Below, in pieces: positions 16,204 through 24,683 of a stretch of DNA of 64,000 nt (position 1 is its first letter; each line of letters begins with the position of its first letter). Source of the DNA: Clostridia bacterium (lineage in GTDB: Bacteria > Bacillota > Clostridia > Christensenellales > Aristaeellaceae). The position numbers and the translations under genes are program-made. The stretch lies in assembly GCA_017534885.1 (NCBI GenBank), contig JAFXVR010000008.1, forward strand, positions 33,365 through 97,364, written 5' to 3'. The notes beneath the pieces were generated by a model that was not told the DNA's origin, did not search any database, and saw only the letters and a program-made list of their open reading frames with translations.

Positions 16204-16542
16204 AGCGGTTTCGCAGGCCTGAGGGCGATACGCCGCCTGTCCCCTGATACCCTGTCGCGGAGAGGCAGTCGCGGAGAGGCATGGAAAAAGGGCTTGCAAT
16301 AGCACTTGAAATCCGATATAATACCATTGTGCTGATTGTAAATCGGCACTGTATGGAAGAGATTCAGACAGAATGCACCGGACTGGCGCGGGAGGGCTCC
16401 GACAGAGGTTGCGCTGGCTGGTACAGCGATATCAGCGCAGGGAAGCTGCTGACACCGCTGTTTTTGGCTGTCATGGGGCGATTTGTTCCGACAGCATCGC
16501 AGGTCGATCCTGCTGAACGAGTGGAAAGGGTTGGGTATCCCG
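16204..16542 (+). promoter_or_regulatory. Promoter and long leader of the surface-glycan operon
   Basis: TTGCAA (16294-16299), 17 bases and TATAAT (16317-16322) form a good promoter, leaving an untranslated leader of about 215 bases before the ATG at 16543. A weak stem CAGCG/CGCTG (16433-16460) followed by TTTTT (16461-16465) could be an attenuator. The other open stretches here have no ribosome site and look non-coding. Confidence 0.6.
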
Positions 16543-18609
16543 ATGAATCGTGCTGAACCCGGTAACAGCAGCACGCCTAAAGCGCAGGGCCTTCAGCACT
16601 GGCAGAAGGTCGCTGTTGCCATGGCGCTATATGACGTGCTTGCGATCCATGCCGCTTTTTTCCTCGCGATCTGGGCCCGCTGGGATTTCCGGTTTACGGA
16701 GATTCCCGCTGATTACATGCTGGGCTACAACCGCACCATTACGGTGTATGCTCTGCTGTGCATTCCCATCTTCTGGTTCAACCGGATGTACAAGGGCATA
16801 TGGCGCTACGCCAGCTATACGGAACTGGTGCGCGCATTGACAGGCTCGATTGGCGCGAGCCTGCTTTATGCGCTTGTGGCGACCCATGTGCTGCCCGTGA
16901 CGGGCGTTCTGCCCCGACGCATGCCTTATTCCTACCATCTCTGGGGCGCGGTGATGCAGACGATCCTGCTGGTGATCGTCCGCTTTGCCTACCGCTTCAT
17001 CATCCTGCAGCGCTCCGTCTCAAAAAAGGCCAGCCACGGCGCTGACCGGGTCATGATCATCGGCGCGGGCAGCGCGGGCGAATCACTCCTGAAGGACATC
17101 AGCACCAGCCAGGAGCTCAATGACCAGGTCGTTTGCTTTATCGACGACAATTCCAACAAGTGGAACCGCTATGTGGGCTCGGTGCCGATTGTGGGCGGCC
17201 GGGAGGACATCCTCGCCAGCGTGAAAAAGTACGGGGTGCAGAAGATATATCTGGCCATCCCTGCCGCGCCGGCGGAGGCCAAGCGGGATATCATCAGCAT
17301 CTGCCAGGAGACGGACTGCGAGCTCAAACAGCTGCCGGGCATTTACCAGCTGGTTTCGGGCCAGGTGACCGTCAGCCAGATGCGGGATGTGTCCGTGGAG
17401 GATCTGCTGGGGCGCGATCCCATCAAGGCCGACATGGAGGAGGTCTACTCCTTTATCAACGGTAAGACCGTGCTGGTGACGGGCGGCGGCGGTTCCATCG
17501 GCTCGGAGCTCTGCCGGCAGATCGCGGCGCACAGCCCCAGGCAGCTCATCATCTTTGACGTATATGAGAACAACGCTTACAGCATTCAGCTGGAGCTGAG
17601 AAAGAAATACCCCGAGCTGAATCTGGTCACCCTGATCGGCTCGGTGCGCGACAGCCGGCGCATCTTCCAGGTGTTTGACCGCTACAGGCCGCAGATTGTT
17701 TACCACGCGGCGGCGCACAAGCATGTGCCGCTGATGGAGGACAGCCCCTGCGAGTCCATCAAGAACAACGCGGTGGGCACCTACAAGACGGCCTACGCGG
17801 CCATGGTCCACGGCTGCGAGCGCTTTGTGCTGATCTCCACGGACAAGGCGGTCAACCCCACCAACATCATGGGCGCGTCCAAGCGGCTCTGCGAGATGAT
17901 CATCCAGGCCTTTGACGCCATGATCAAGGCGGACAAGGTCAACGAGATTCCCCAGCTCTTCACCCATGTGGGCAAGGGCAAGGGGGATCAGGCCGGCAAG
18001 GGGCTGGATCTGCACGATGTCAAAACGGAGTTTGTGGCGGTGCGCTTCGGCAACGTGCTGGGCTCCAACGGCTCGGTTATCCCGATCTTCAAGAAGCAGA
18101 TCGAGAACGGCGGGCCGGTGACGGTGACGCATCCGGACATCATCCGCTACTTCATGACCATCCCGGAAGCCGTCAGCCTGGTAATGCTCGCCGGCACCTA
18201 CGCCAAGGGCGGGGAAATCTTCGTGCTGGACATGGGCAGCCCGGTGAAGATCGACACCTTAGCGCGGAACCTGATCAAGCTCTCAGGCTTCAAACCGGAC
18301 GTGGACATCAAGATTGAGTACACAGGCCTGCGCCCCGGCGAGAAGCTGTATGAAGAAAAGCTGATGGCGGAGGAGGGGCTCAAGAAGACCGACAACGCCC
18401 TGATTCACATCGGCTGCCCCATCCCCTTTGACGAGCGGCAGTTCCTGGGCCAGCTCAGCCAGCTGATGGACACGGCCTACGACAACAAGGAAGGCCGGAT
18501 CCGGGAGCTGGTGGCGGGCATCGTGCCCACCTACCATCCCGCGGGCGTGAAGCCAGCCAGCATCAAGGACGCGGCCTACGAGCGTCTGGTGCACGAGGCA
18601 GACCAGTGA
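16543..18609 (+). CDS. Membrane NDP-sugar 4,6-dehydratase, PglF/CapD/WbpM type
   Basis: The 688-residue product has four N-terminal transmembrane helices and a CoA-binding-type Rossmann domain (VMIIGAGSAGE, about 170-180). The catalytic SDR domain has LVTGGGGSIGSE (about 311-322) and ISTDKAVNPTNIMGASKR, whose T433-D434-K435 match the catalytic Thr-Asp-Lys of PglF. Enzymes of this type convert UDP-GlcNAc to the 4-keto-6-deoxy sugar, the first step to bacillosamine or other 4-amino sugars. The start is taken as ATG 16543; a TTG at 16483 is possible, and neither has a strong ribosome site. It heads the glycan operon and overlaps the VanZ-like gene. Confidence 0.92.
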   Translation: MNRAEPGNSSTPKAQGLQHWQKVAVAMALYDVLAIHAAFFLAIWARWDFRFTEIPADYMLGYNRTITVYALLCIPIFWFNRMYKGIWRYASYTELVRALTGSIGASLLYALVATHVLPVTGVLPRRMPYSYHLWGAVMQTILLVIVRFAYRFIILQRSVSKKASHGADRVMIIGAGSAGESLLKDISTSQELNDQVVCFIDDNSNKWNRYVGSVPIVGGREDILASVKKYGVQKIYLAIPAAPAEAKRDIISICQETDCELKQLPGIYQLVSGQVTVSQMRDVSVEDLLGRDPIKADMEEVYSFINGKTVLVTGGGGSIGSELCRQIAAHSPRQLIIFDVYENNAYSIQLELRKKYPELNLVTLIGSVRDSRRIFQVFDRYRPQIVYHAAAHKHVPLMEDSPCESIKNNAVGTYKTAYAAMVHGCERFVLISTDKAVNPTNIMGASKRLCEMIIQAFDAMIKADKVNEIPQLFTHVGKGKGDQAGKGLDLHDVKTEFVAVRFGNVLGSNGSVIPIFKKQIENGGPVTVTHPDIIRYFMTIPEAVSLVMLAGTYAKGGEIFVLDMGSPVKIDTLARNLIKLSGFKPDVDIKIEYTGLRPGEKLYEEKLMAEEGLKKTDNALIHIGCPIPFDERQFLGQLSQLMDTAYDNKEGRIRELVAGIVPTYHPAGVKPASIKDAAYERLVHEADQ

Positions 18610-19181
18610 GCGAACTGCCCTTGTCCTCTCAGACCTCCCTCTGGGTCGATCTGGGGATCATCGCCGCGGTGTGGCTGACCATCGCCGTCATTGAATGCCG
18701 GGCGAGGGACCGGATGCGCCTCACGCGCGGGGAGCGGCTGACGCTCTGGGCTGTGCTGGCGGCCTACCTGGTGATCTACAGCTACCTGACCCTGTTCTAC
18801 CGGTCGCGCTTCGAAATCCCGCGGATGCTCCTGAAGCCCTTCCGCAGCTATCGGCAGGCCTTCTCCTTCACAAACGGCTTCCGCATCCGGAGGCTGGGAC
18901 TGGCCCGGCAGATCCTGCTGAACGTGCTGGTCTATGTGCCGCTGGGGCTGATGCTGCCCTGCCTGCTGAGGGCGAGGAAGCACCCGTACTGGCTGACAGC
19001 CCTCCTGGGGTTGGGGCTGTCCGTGGCCACGGAAGCGCTGCAGTACTTCACCCGGCGGGGCTACTGTGAAACCGACGACCTCATCAACAACACCTGCGGC
19101 TGCCTGCTGGGCCTGGCGCTCTTCGCCCTGACCCGGCTGCTGATCCGCAGATGGAAGAGAAACATCCTGAATATCCCGTAA
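18606..19181 (+). CDS. VanZ-like membrane protein
   Basis: The 191-residue product starts with GTG overlapping the previous stop (GTGA). It has four or five hydrophobic helices and the VanZ-family pattern NVLVYVPLGLMLP, then EALQYFTRRGYCETDDLINN and GCLLGLALF. VanZ-like proteins are common in Firmicutes cell-envelope loci and their activity is unknown. Placement between two PglF-type proteins suggests a role linked to the glycan rather than glycopeptide resistance. Confidence 0.85.
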   Translation: MSELPLSSQTSLWVDLGIIAAVWLTIAVIECRARDRMRLTRGERLTLWAVLAAYLVIYSYLTLFYRSRFEIPRMLLKPFRSYRQAFSFTNGFRIRRLGLARQILLNVLVYVPLGLMLPCLLRARKHPYWLTALLGLGLSVATEALQYFTRRGYCETDDLINNTCGCLLGLALFALTRLLIRRWKRNILNIP

Positions 19182-19211
19182 ACCAAGCTGAACCAAGATA
19201 GGAGCGAGGGT

Positions 19212-20255
19212 ATGCAGAACACGAACGACAAGCTCAGGTCAGTCCTCAGCGGCATCGTGAAGGATCTGTGGATTGTGCTGCTGGACATCATTGCGGTCAA
19301 CGCGGCCTACTTCCTGGCGCTGCTGATCCGCTTCTACGTGAACTTCGAATTCCGGCCCACCGTAGCCCATTACCTGACGGATTTCGCGAAGTTCGCGCCC
19401 TTCTATACGGTCTTCTGCATCATCGTCTTCGCGGTGTTCAGGCTGTACAACGGCGTGTGGCGCTATGCGGGCATCAACGACATGAACCGCATCCTCGGCG
19501 CTTCCGCGGTCACCTGCCTGTTCCAGGTGCTGTGCACAGCGCTCTTTGTACAGCGGATGCCCATCACCTATTACGTCATCGGCGCGCTGCTGCAGTTCTT
19601 CTTTATCGCGCTGATCCGCTTCGCCTACCGCATTGTGGTGGTGGAACACCAGCGGATCGCCACGCGCAAGCTGCCCTCGATGAACGTGATGATCATTGGC
19701 GCGGGGGAGATCGGCCACCGTGTGATCCGCTACCTGGCGGACGACACGGAGCACGCCTTCCGCCCGGCCTGCGTGATCGACAGCAAGGGCGGCGCCGAGG
19801 GCAAGAGCTTCGACGGCATTCCGGTCATCGGCGGCACGGATCAGATCGAGAAGGCGGTGGAAGACTACGCCATCAGCTGCGTCTTCATCGCCGATCCCGG
19901 GCTGGATCAGCAGGCCCGCCAGGAGATCCGCGCCTTCTGCCAGAGCCGGGGGATGGAGCTGCAGGACTACACCGGCTACCTCTCCAACCTCAGCGGCAAG
20001 GTGTCCCTGGCCAGCCTGCTGGAGGCTGCCGAGGGCGCGGTGACCATCCGCATCGGCGACCAGGATCAGGACTTCGAAAACGGTGAACAGGCGCTGCAGT
20101 CCCTGACCGGGCGCTTCACCGTGCGCTCTGTCTCAGCGGCGGGCAATTACCTGGTGATCGAGCTGAGCGAAAACAAGAACGAACCCTACGCCGGATACGA
20201 CGCCTGGGTGCGCAAGCACCGGGAGGAGACAGGCGAGGAAATCAGCTTCTTCTGA
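19212..20255 (+). CDS. Half-length PglF/WbpM-like membrane protein lacking the dehydratase domain
   Basis: The 347-residue product copies the architecture of the first half of the dehydratase upstream: an N-terminal four-helix membrane part (FRLYNGVWRYAGINDMNR is the shared motif) and the CoA-binding Rossmann domain (MIIGAGEIGHRVIRYL, about 160-176). It stops before the SDR catalytic domain. Instead it ends with about 85 residues (VTIRIGDQDQDFENGEQALQ onward) not recognised as a known domain. It is translated as a complete ORF after AGGAGCGAGG, so it is not an obvious frameshift product. It may be a partner or regulator of the dehydratase, sensing or binding a nucleotide or sugar at the membrane. 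Confidence 0.82.
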   Translation: MQNTNDKLRSVLSGIVKDLWIVLLDIIAVNAAYFLALLIRFYVNFEFRPTVAHYLTDFAKFAPFYTVFCIIVFAVFRLYNGVWRYAGINDMNRILGASAVTCLFQVLCTALFVQRMPITYYVIGALLQFFFIALIRFAYRIVVVEHQRIATRKLPSMNVMIIGAGEIGHRVIRYLADDTEHAFRPACVIDSKGGAEGKSFDGIPVIGGTDQIEKAVEDYAISCVFIADPGLDQQARQEIRAFCQSRGMELQDYTGYLSNLSGKVSLASLLEAAEGAVTIRIGDQDQDFENGEQALQSLTGRFTVRSVSAAGNYLVIELSENKNEPYAGYDAWVRKHREETGEEISFF

Positions 20256-20291
20256 GAACGATCCGAACAGCACGGGAGAGTGAAAGTGACC

Positions 20292-21650
20292 ATGTCAGCA
20301 TCAAATCAGGCCCCTGTCCAGAAGAAGCGGCTGAGCCAGCGCGAGGCAATCCTCCAGGATCCGCGTTTCCGGGGCATCGAACCCTTTGCGTCCAAAGTCT
20401 GGCTGGCTTCCCCCACCATGCACGGGGAGGAGCAGCGCTGGGTGGACGAGGCCATCCAGACCAACTGGGTGTCCACCGTCGGCGCGAATATCGACGCCAT
20501 TGAAAGGCAGATCGCCGAGTATATTGGCTGCAAATACGCCGTGGCGCTGTCCGCCGGCACCGCCGCCCTGCACCTGGCTACCAAGCTGGCGGGCGAGAAG
20601 CTCTACGGCCAGGCCCGACCCAACGAGGGCACGCTCCAGGGCAAGCGGGTCTTCTGCTCCGACTGCACCTTTGACGCCTCCATCAACCCCGTTGCCTACG
20701 AGGACGGCGAGGCGGTGTTCATCGACACGGAGCCCGACACCTGGAACATGAGCCCCGAGGCCCTCGAGAAGGCCTTCGAGCTCTATCCCGATACGCGGCT
20801 GATCATCGTGGCGCACCTCTACGGCACCCCGGGCAAGATGGAGGAGATCAAGGACATCGCCGACCGCCACGGCGCGCTGATTGTGGAGGACGCGGCTGAA
20901 TCCCTGGGCGCGAAGTACAAGCTGCGGGGCAAGTGGGTGGAAACCGGCAACCTGGGCGGCTTCAACTGCATTTCCTTCAACGGCAACAAGATCGTGACGG
21001 GCTCCTCCGGCGGCATGTTCCTGACCAACAGCCTCGAAGACGCCAACAAGGTGCGCAAGTGGTCCACCCAGAGCCGGGAAAACGCGCCCTGGTATCAGCA
21101 CGAGGAAATCGGCTACAACTACCGCATGAGCAATATCATCGCGGGCGTGGTGCGGGGTCAGCTGCCCTACCTGGACGAGCATATCGCCCAGAAGAAGGCG
21201 ATCTATGAGCGCTACAAGGCCGGATTGAGCGACCTGCCCGTGCAGATGAATCCCTTTGATCCCCAGAAGAGCATCCCGAATTATTGGCTCAGCTGCATGA
21301 TCCTCGACCCGGACGTGATGTGCCCCACCGTGCGCGGGGAGCAGGAAGCGCTGTATGTCCATGAGTCCGGCCGCAGCTGCCCGACGGAGATCCTCGCCGC
21401 CATCGCTGCCTTCAACGCGGAGGGCCGGCCCATCTGGAAGCCCATGCACATGCAGCCCATCTACCGCACCCATGCCTTTGTGACGGTGGAGGGCAACGGC
21501 CGCGGCCGCAGCAACGCCTACATCGCCGGCAGCGGCGCGGATGTGGGCGCGGACATCTTCCACCGCGGCCTCTGCCTGCCCAGCGACAACAAGATGACCC
21601 CCGAGCAGCAGGATGTGGTCATTGAGATCATCCACCGCTGCTTCGACTGA
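20292..21650 (+). CDS. DegT/DnrJ/EryC1 family PLP-dependent sugar aminotransferase (PglE-like)
   Basis: Start ATG 20292 is chosen, with GGGAGAG upstream; GTG codons at 20280 and 20286 are in frame and possible. The 452-residue product has ALSAGTAALHLATKLAGEKL for cofactor phosphate binding, VEDAAESLGAKYKLRGKW, and the PLP lysine in SFNGNKIVTGSSG (about K233). It should transfer an amino group from glutamate to the 4-keto sugar made by the dehydratase, giving a UDP-4-amino-4,6-dideoxy-hexose. It is longer than classical PglE (about 390) owing to internal stretches such as the one around PNEGTLQGKRVFCSDC and a longer C-terminal part. Confidence 0.92.
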   Translation: MSASNQAPVQKKRLSQREAILQDPRFRGIEPFASKVWLASPTMHGEEQRWVDEAIQTNWVSTVGANIDAIERQIAEYIGCKYAVALSAGTAALHLATKLAGEKLYGQARPNEGTLQGKRVFCSDCTFDASINPVAYEDGEAVFIDTEPDTWNMSPEALEKAFELYPDTRLIIVAHLYGTPGKMEEIKDIADRHGALIVEDAAESLGAKYKLRGKWVETGNLGGFNCISFNGNKIVTGSSGGMFLTNSLEDANKVRKWSTQSRENAPWYQHEEIGYNYRMSNIIAGVVRGQLPYLDEHIAQKKAIYERYKAGLSDLPVQMNPFDPQKSIPNYWLSCMILDPDVMCPTVRGEQEALYVHESGRSCPTEILAAIAAFNAEGRPIWKPMHMQPIYRTHAFVTVEGNGRGRSNAYIAGSGADVGADIFHRGLCLPSDNKMTPEQQDVVIEIIHRCFD

Positions 21651-21668
21651 CGGGCAAGGAGCGTCCAC

Positions 21669-22346
21669 GTGAACAGGCATTCGTTTTATGAGCGCTTCGT
21701 CAAGCGGTGCTTCGACGTGCTGCTGTGCGGGCTGGCGCTGATCGTGCTCTCCCCGGTCTTCCTGCTGACGGCCCTCGCCATCAAGCTGTCCAGCCCCGGC
21801 CCGGTCTTCTATTATTCCATGCGCCTGGGCAAGGACAAGGTACCCTTCCGCTTCTACAAGTTCCGCTCCATGCATCCCCCCAAGGGAAATGACAAGGGTC
21901 TGTGCATCGCCGATGCCGACCGGGCCTTCCCGGTGGGGCGCGTGATCCGGCGGCTGAAGATCGATGAGCTGCCCCAGCTGATCAACGTCATCCAGGGGCG
22001 AATGTCCATCGTCGGCCCCCGGCCCATGGCGGCCAACAGCGTGGACAACTTCTACAGCGGGCGCTATGAGGTCGTTTCCTCCATCCGCCCCGGCCTGACC
22101 AGCGCGGCCAGCCTCTACGACTACACGGTGGGCGATACCTACTCTGATGAAAAAGCCTACCGCGAGAACGTGGTGCCGGTCAAGCTGGAGATGGAGCTGC
22201 TCTATGTAAAGAAACAGTCCTTCCCCTACGATGTGTCCCTGGTGTGGCGCACCATCGTCACCATTGTGCTGGTGCTCTTCCACAGCAAGAATCTGCCGGT
22301 TCAGCCGGAACTGAAGGAGATCAGTGTAAAGCGCCATGACAAGTGA
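21669..22346 (+). CDS. Monotopic phosphoglycosyl transferase (PglC/WcaJ-type)
   Basis: The GTG start at 21669 follows AAGGAGC at a suitable distance. The 225-residue product has the N-terminal re-entrant helix region FDVLLCGLALIVLSPVFLLT, the basic motif FRFYKFRSM, and the catalytic Asp-Glu pair at about 99-100 in LKIDELPQLINVIQG, followed by SIVGPRPM. It transfers a phospho-sugar from UDP-sugar to undecaprenyl phosphate at the inner face of the membrane, starting the glycan repeat unit. Its position straight after the aminotransferase points to an amino-dideoxy sugar as the first residue. Confidence 0.94.
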   Translation: MNRHSFYERFVKRCFDVLLCGLALIVLSPVFLLTALAIKLSSPGPVFYYSMRLGKDKVPFRFYKFRSMHPPKGNDKGLCIADADRAFPVGRVIRRLKIDELPQLINVIQGRMSIVGPRPMAANSVDNFYSGRYEVVSSIRPGLTSAASLYDYTVGDTYSDEKAYRENVVPVKLEMELLYVKKQSFPYDVSLVWRTIVTIVLVLFHSKNLPVQPELKEISVKRHDK

Positions 22347-22857
22347 TCTGACATTCATCCGCGAGGTGGACAGCCTCCGGTATTACCGCTATGAACCCCG
22401 GCTCTTCCGCTGGTACCACGCGGGCTACCCGGAGTATGCCGCGCCGACGGCGTCTCATCAGGCGCGGATGCTGATTGAATACCTGCAGGGCGGCTTCCAC
22501 GTCATCTATATGGCGGATGCCACCGATGAGGTCCTGGGCTACCTGGTGGTGGCGCCGGGCGGACGGCGGCTGACCTGCTCCGCGAAGGAAGACATCGTGC
22601 TGGGGCCCATCTGGATCAGGCCTTCCAAGCGCGGCCAGGGCCTGGGCACCCGGGGCATCCATGCGGTGCTGCACGATCTGGGGGAAACATACCGGGACGC
22701 CTGGGAATACATCAAGACAGACAACATCGCCTCCATCCGGTCTGTGGAGAAGAACGGCTTCACCCTGATGGGGCATGGCGTTGAAAAGGGGCCCCTGCGC
22801 CGGGTCTATCCGGCGGACGAGGGCGCTGACCTGATTTATCGATATCACGCGGAGTGA
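22336..22857 (+). CDS. GNAT-family N-acyltransferase
   Basis: The 173-residue protein overlaps the phosphoglycosyl transferase gene by 11 bases. The acetyl-CoA motif is RPSKRGQGLGTRGIHAVLHD, with TDNIASIRSVEKNGF as motif B. In this context it may acetylate the 4-amino group of the sugar, the step done in Campylobacter by PglD. PglD is a hexapeptide-fold enzyme, so this would be a non-orthologous replacement. Alternatively it acylates an amino acid used by the adjacent ATP-grasp ligase. Confidence 0.82.
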   Translation: MTSDLTFIREVDSLRYYRYEPRLFRWYHAGYPEYAAPTASHQARMLIEYLQGGFHVIYMADATDEVLGYLVVAPGGRRLTCSAKEDIVLGPIWIRPSKRGQGLGTRGIHAVLHDLGETYRDAWEYIKTDNIASIRSVEKNGFTLMGHGVEKGPLRRVYPADEGADLIYRYHAE

Positions 22858-22863
22858 AACGTC

Positions 22864-24018
22864 ATGGACTGGAGTAATAAGCGCATCCTGGTGCTGGACG
22901 GCGGCTCCCGGCAATGCCTGCCGGTGCTGAAGGGCCTGCACGACATCGGCTGCCGGATCACCACCGTCAACGAGAGCAGGCTGGACAACGGCTATTCCTC
23001 GCGTTATCCCGATGAGCGCCTGCTGCGCGGCAAGGGCGACCCCTGGGCATACATCCTGGAGCAGGTGAAGACGGGAAAGTACGACGCCCTGATTCCGCTC
23101 TCGGACGCCTCCACCGACCTGGTGACCCGTCATCTGGCGGAGCTGAAGCCCCACGTGTGCATCCCCGTGCCGGAACGCGAGGTCTTCCTGGACGCCTACA
23201 ACAAGCAGCACACCATGGAAATCTGCATGGACATCGGTGTGCCCTGTCCCATCACCCGGCGGGAAAATGAGACGGTGGACGAGGCCGTCAGGAAGATCGG
23301 CTTCCCGCTGATCGCCAAGCCGCGCATGGCCTGCGGCTCGGTGGGCCTGAAGATCGTGCGGGACCGCGGTCAGCTGGACCGCCTGCTCTCCAGCGGGGAA
23401 GTGCCCCTGGATGACTATGTGCTGCAGGAATTCATCCCCCAGACAGGCCGCCAGTACAACATCCACCTGTTCATGGATGACGAACGGAACCTGAAGTCCG
23501 GTCTGGTGACCGAGAAGACCCGCTGGTTCCCGGTGGACGGCGGCGCCAGCTGCCTCTGCCGCACCATTGAGGACGCGAAGGTGCTGGCGGACTGCGAGAA
23601 GCTGATCCACACCATCGGCTGGCGCGGCTACTGCGAGATCGAGATGATCGAAGACCCCCGGGACGGCCTGTTCAAGGTGATGGAGATCAACGGCCGGGCC
23701 TCCGCCAGCATCAAGATCATGCAGCTGGCCGGGATGAACGTGGGGCAGCAGATGGCTGAGCTGGCTTTCGGCGAGGAAGTCACCGCCTTCACCTGCCAGC
23801 GCCAGGACGTGCGCATGCGGCGCATCGCCACCGACCTGCTCTGGCTGATCAAGGCGCCCGATCGCTTCACCCGCAAGCCCTCCTGGTTCAGCCCTGTGCG
23901 CACCCACGAGGTGGTCTTCTCCCTGGCGGATCCCAAGCCTTTCTTTGCGTCAGCCCTCTCTCTGGTCACCCACGCGATGCGCTATCGCCAAGAAATGGAA
24001 GCAAGGAGCAGAAACTGA
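22864..24018 (+). CDS. ATP-grasp ligase (first of two in the glycan locus)
   Basis: The 384-residue product has a pre-ATP-grasp domain (KRILVLDGGSRQCLPVLKG) and then ATP-grasp elements: PLIAKPRMACGSVGLKIV, YVLQEFIPQTGRQYNIHLF, and the metal site MEINGRASASIK with Glu and Asn near residue 280. Enzymes of this fold join a carboxylate and an amine or other nucleophile through an acyl-phosphate, using ATP. The nearest types are CarB-like and amino-acid ligases of surface-polymer or natural-product clusters. The substrate is unknown. The stop is 1 base from the PIG-L start, indicating tight coupling. Confidence 0.88.
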   Translation: MDWSNKRILVLDGGSRQCLPVLKGLHDIGCRITTVNESRLDNGYSSRYPDERLLRGKGDPWAYILEQVKTGKYDALIPLSDASTDLVTRHLAELKPHVCIPVPEREVFLDAYNKQHTMEICMDIGVPCPITRRENETVDEAVRKIGFPLIAKPRMACGSVGLKIVRDRGQLDRLLSSGEVPLDDYVLQEFIPQTGRQYNIHLFMDDERNLKSGLVTEKTRWFPVDGGASCLCRTIEDAKVLADCEKLIHTIGWRGYCEIEMIEDPRDGLFKVMEINGRASASIKIMQLAGMNVGQQMAELAFGEEVTAFTCQRQDVRMRRIATDLLWLIKAPDRFTRKPSWFSPVRTHEVVFSLADPKPFFASALSLVTHAMRYRQEMEARSRN

Positions 24019-24019
24019 C

Positions 24020-24670
24020 ATGAGAGTTGTAGTCATCGCTCCCCACAATGACGACGAGATCCTGGGCGTCGGCGGCACCATGGCCAAGCTGGTCAAGCTG
24101 GGACACGAGGTGATCTCCTGCGAGGTGACCGCGGGTGACCTGCAGAACGAGATGGTGCAGCGCCAGAAGCGGGAGGCCACCGCGTCCCATGAGCTGATGG
24201 GCGTGCAGACCTATTTCATGGATCTGCCGGTGGTGGGCCTCAGGGAAATGCCCACCCGGGATCTGAACCGGGCCTTTCAGGAAGCCATGAACGAGCTTCA
24301 GCCCGATGTGGTCTTCCTGCCCCACAAGGGCGATATGCATATCGATCACCGGATGACCATCGAGGCGGCCATGGTGGCCCTGCGGCCTGTCGCCTTCCCG
24401 AATCTCAGAGGCCTGTACGCCTATGAGACCCTGTCGGAGACCGACTGGAACACGCCCTCGGTGGACAACGCCTTCATCCCCACCTTCTTTGTGGACATCA
24501 CCGAGGAGATGGAGACCAAGCTGGAAGCCATGCGCTGCCACGCCAGCCAGCTGCTGGACTACCCGCATCCCCGCTCGCTGGAGGCGCTGAAAGCCCTGGC
24601 CATGCACCGGGGCAGCACCCTGTGCCGGCCTTACGCGGAGGCCTTCATGACGCTCCGCCAGCTGCTGTGA
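24020..24670 (+). CDS. PIG-L family deacetylase
   Basis: The start ATG at 24020 follows AAGGAGC. The 216-residue product has the zinc/catalytic motif VVVIAPHNDDEILGVGGT (His9, Asp11, Asp12) and PHKGDMHIDHRM (His107, His110), the LmbE/PIG-L signature. Such enzymes remove N-acetyl groups from GlcNAc in lipid-linked or soluble glycoconjugates. Placed between an ATP-grasp ligase and a GT2, it may free an amine that is then acylated by a ligase. It is a soluble cytoplasmic enzyme with no signal peptide. Confidence 0.92.
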   Translation: MRVVVIAPHNDDEILGVGGTMAKLVKLGHEVISCEVTAGDLQNEMVQRQKREATASHELMGVQTYFMDLPVVGLREMPTRDLNRAFQEAMNELQPDVVFLPHKGDMHIDHRMTIEAAMVALRPVAFPNLRGLYAYETLSETDWNTPSVDNAFIPTFFVDITEEMETKLEAMRCHASQLLDYPHPRSLEALKALAMHRGSTLCRPYAEAFMTLRQLL

Positions 24671-24683
24671 CCGGGAGGTTGGC

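Noticed and set aside
18606..19181. VanZ-like gene as evidence of glycopeptide resistance
   Set aside because: No vanA/H/X cluster is present; VanZ-like proteins are common in envelope loci without resistance.
20301..22358. A 685-codon open frame on the minus strand opposite the aminotransferase and phosphoglycosyl transferase genes
   Set aside because: It mirrors the GC-rich third codon positions of the plus-strand genes, has no ribosome site and no recognisable domain.
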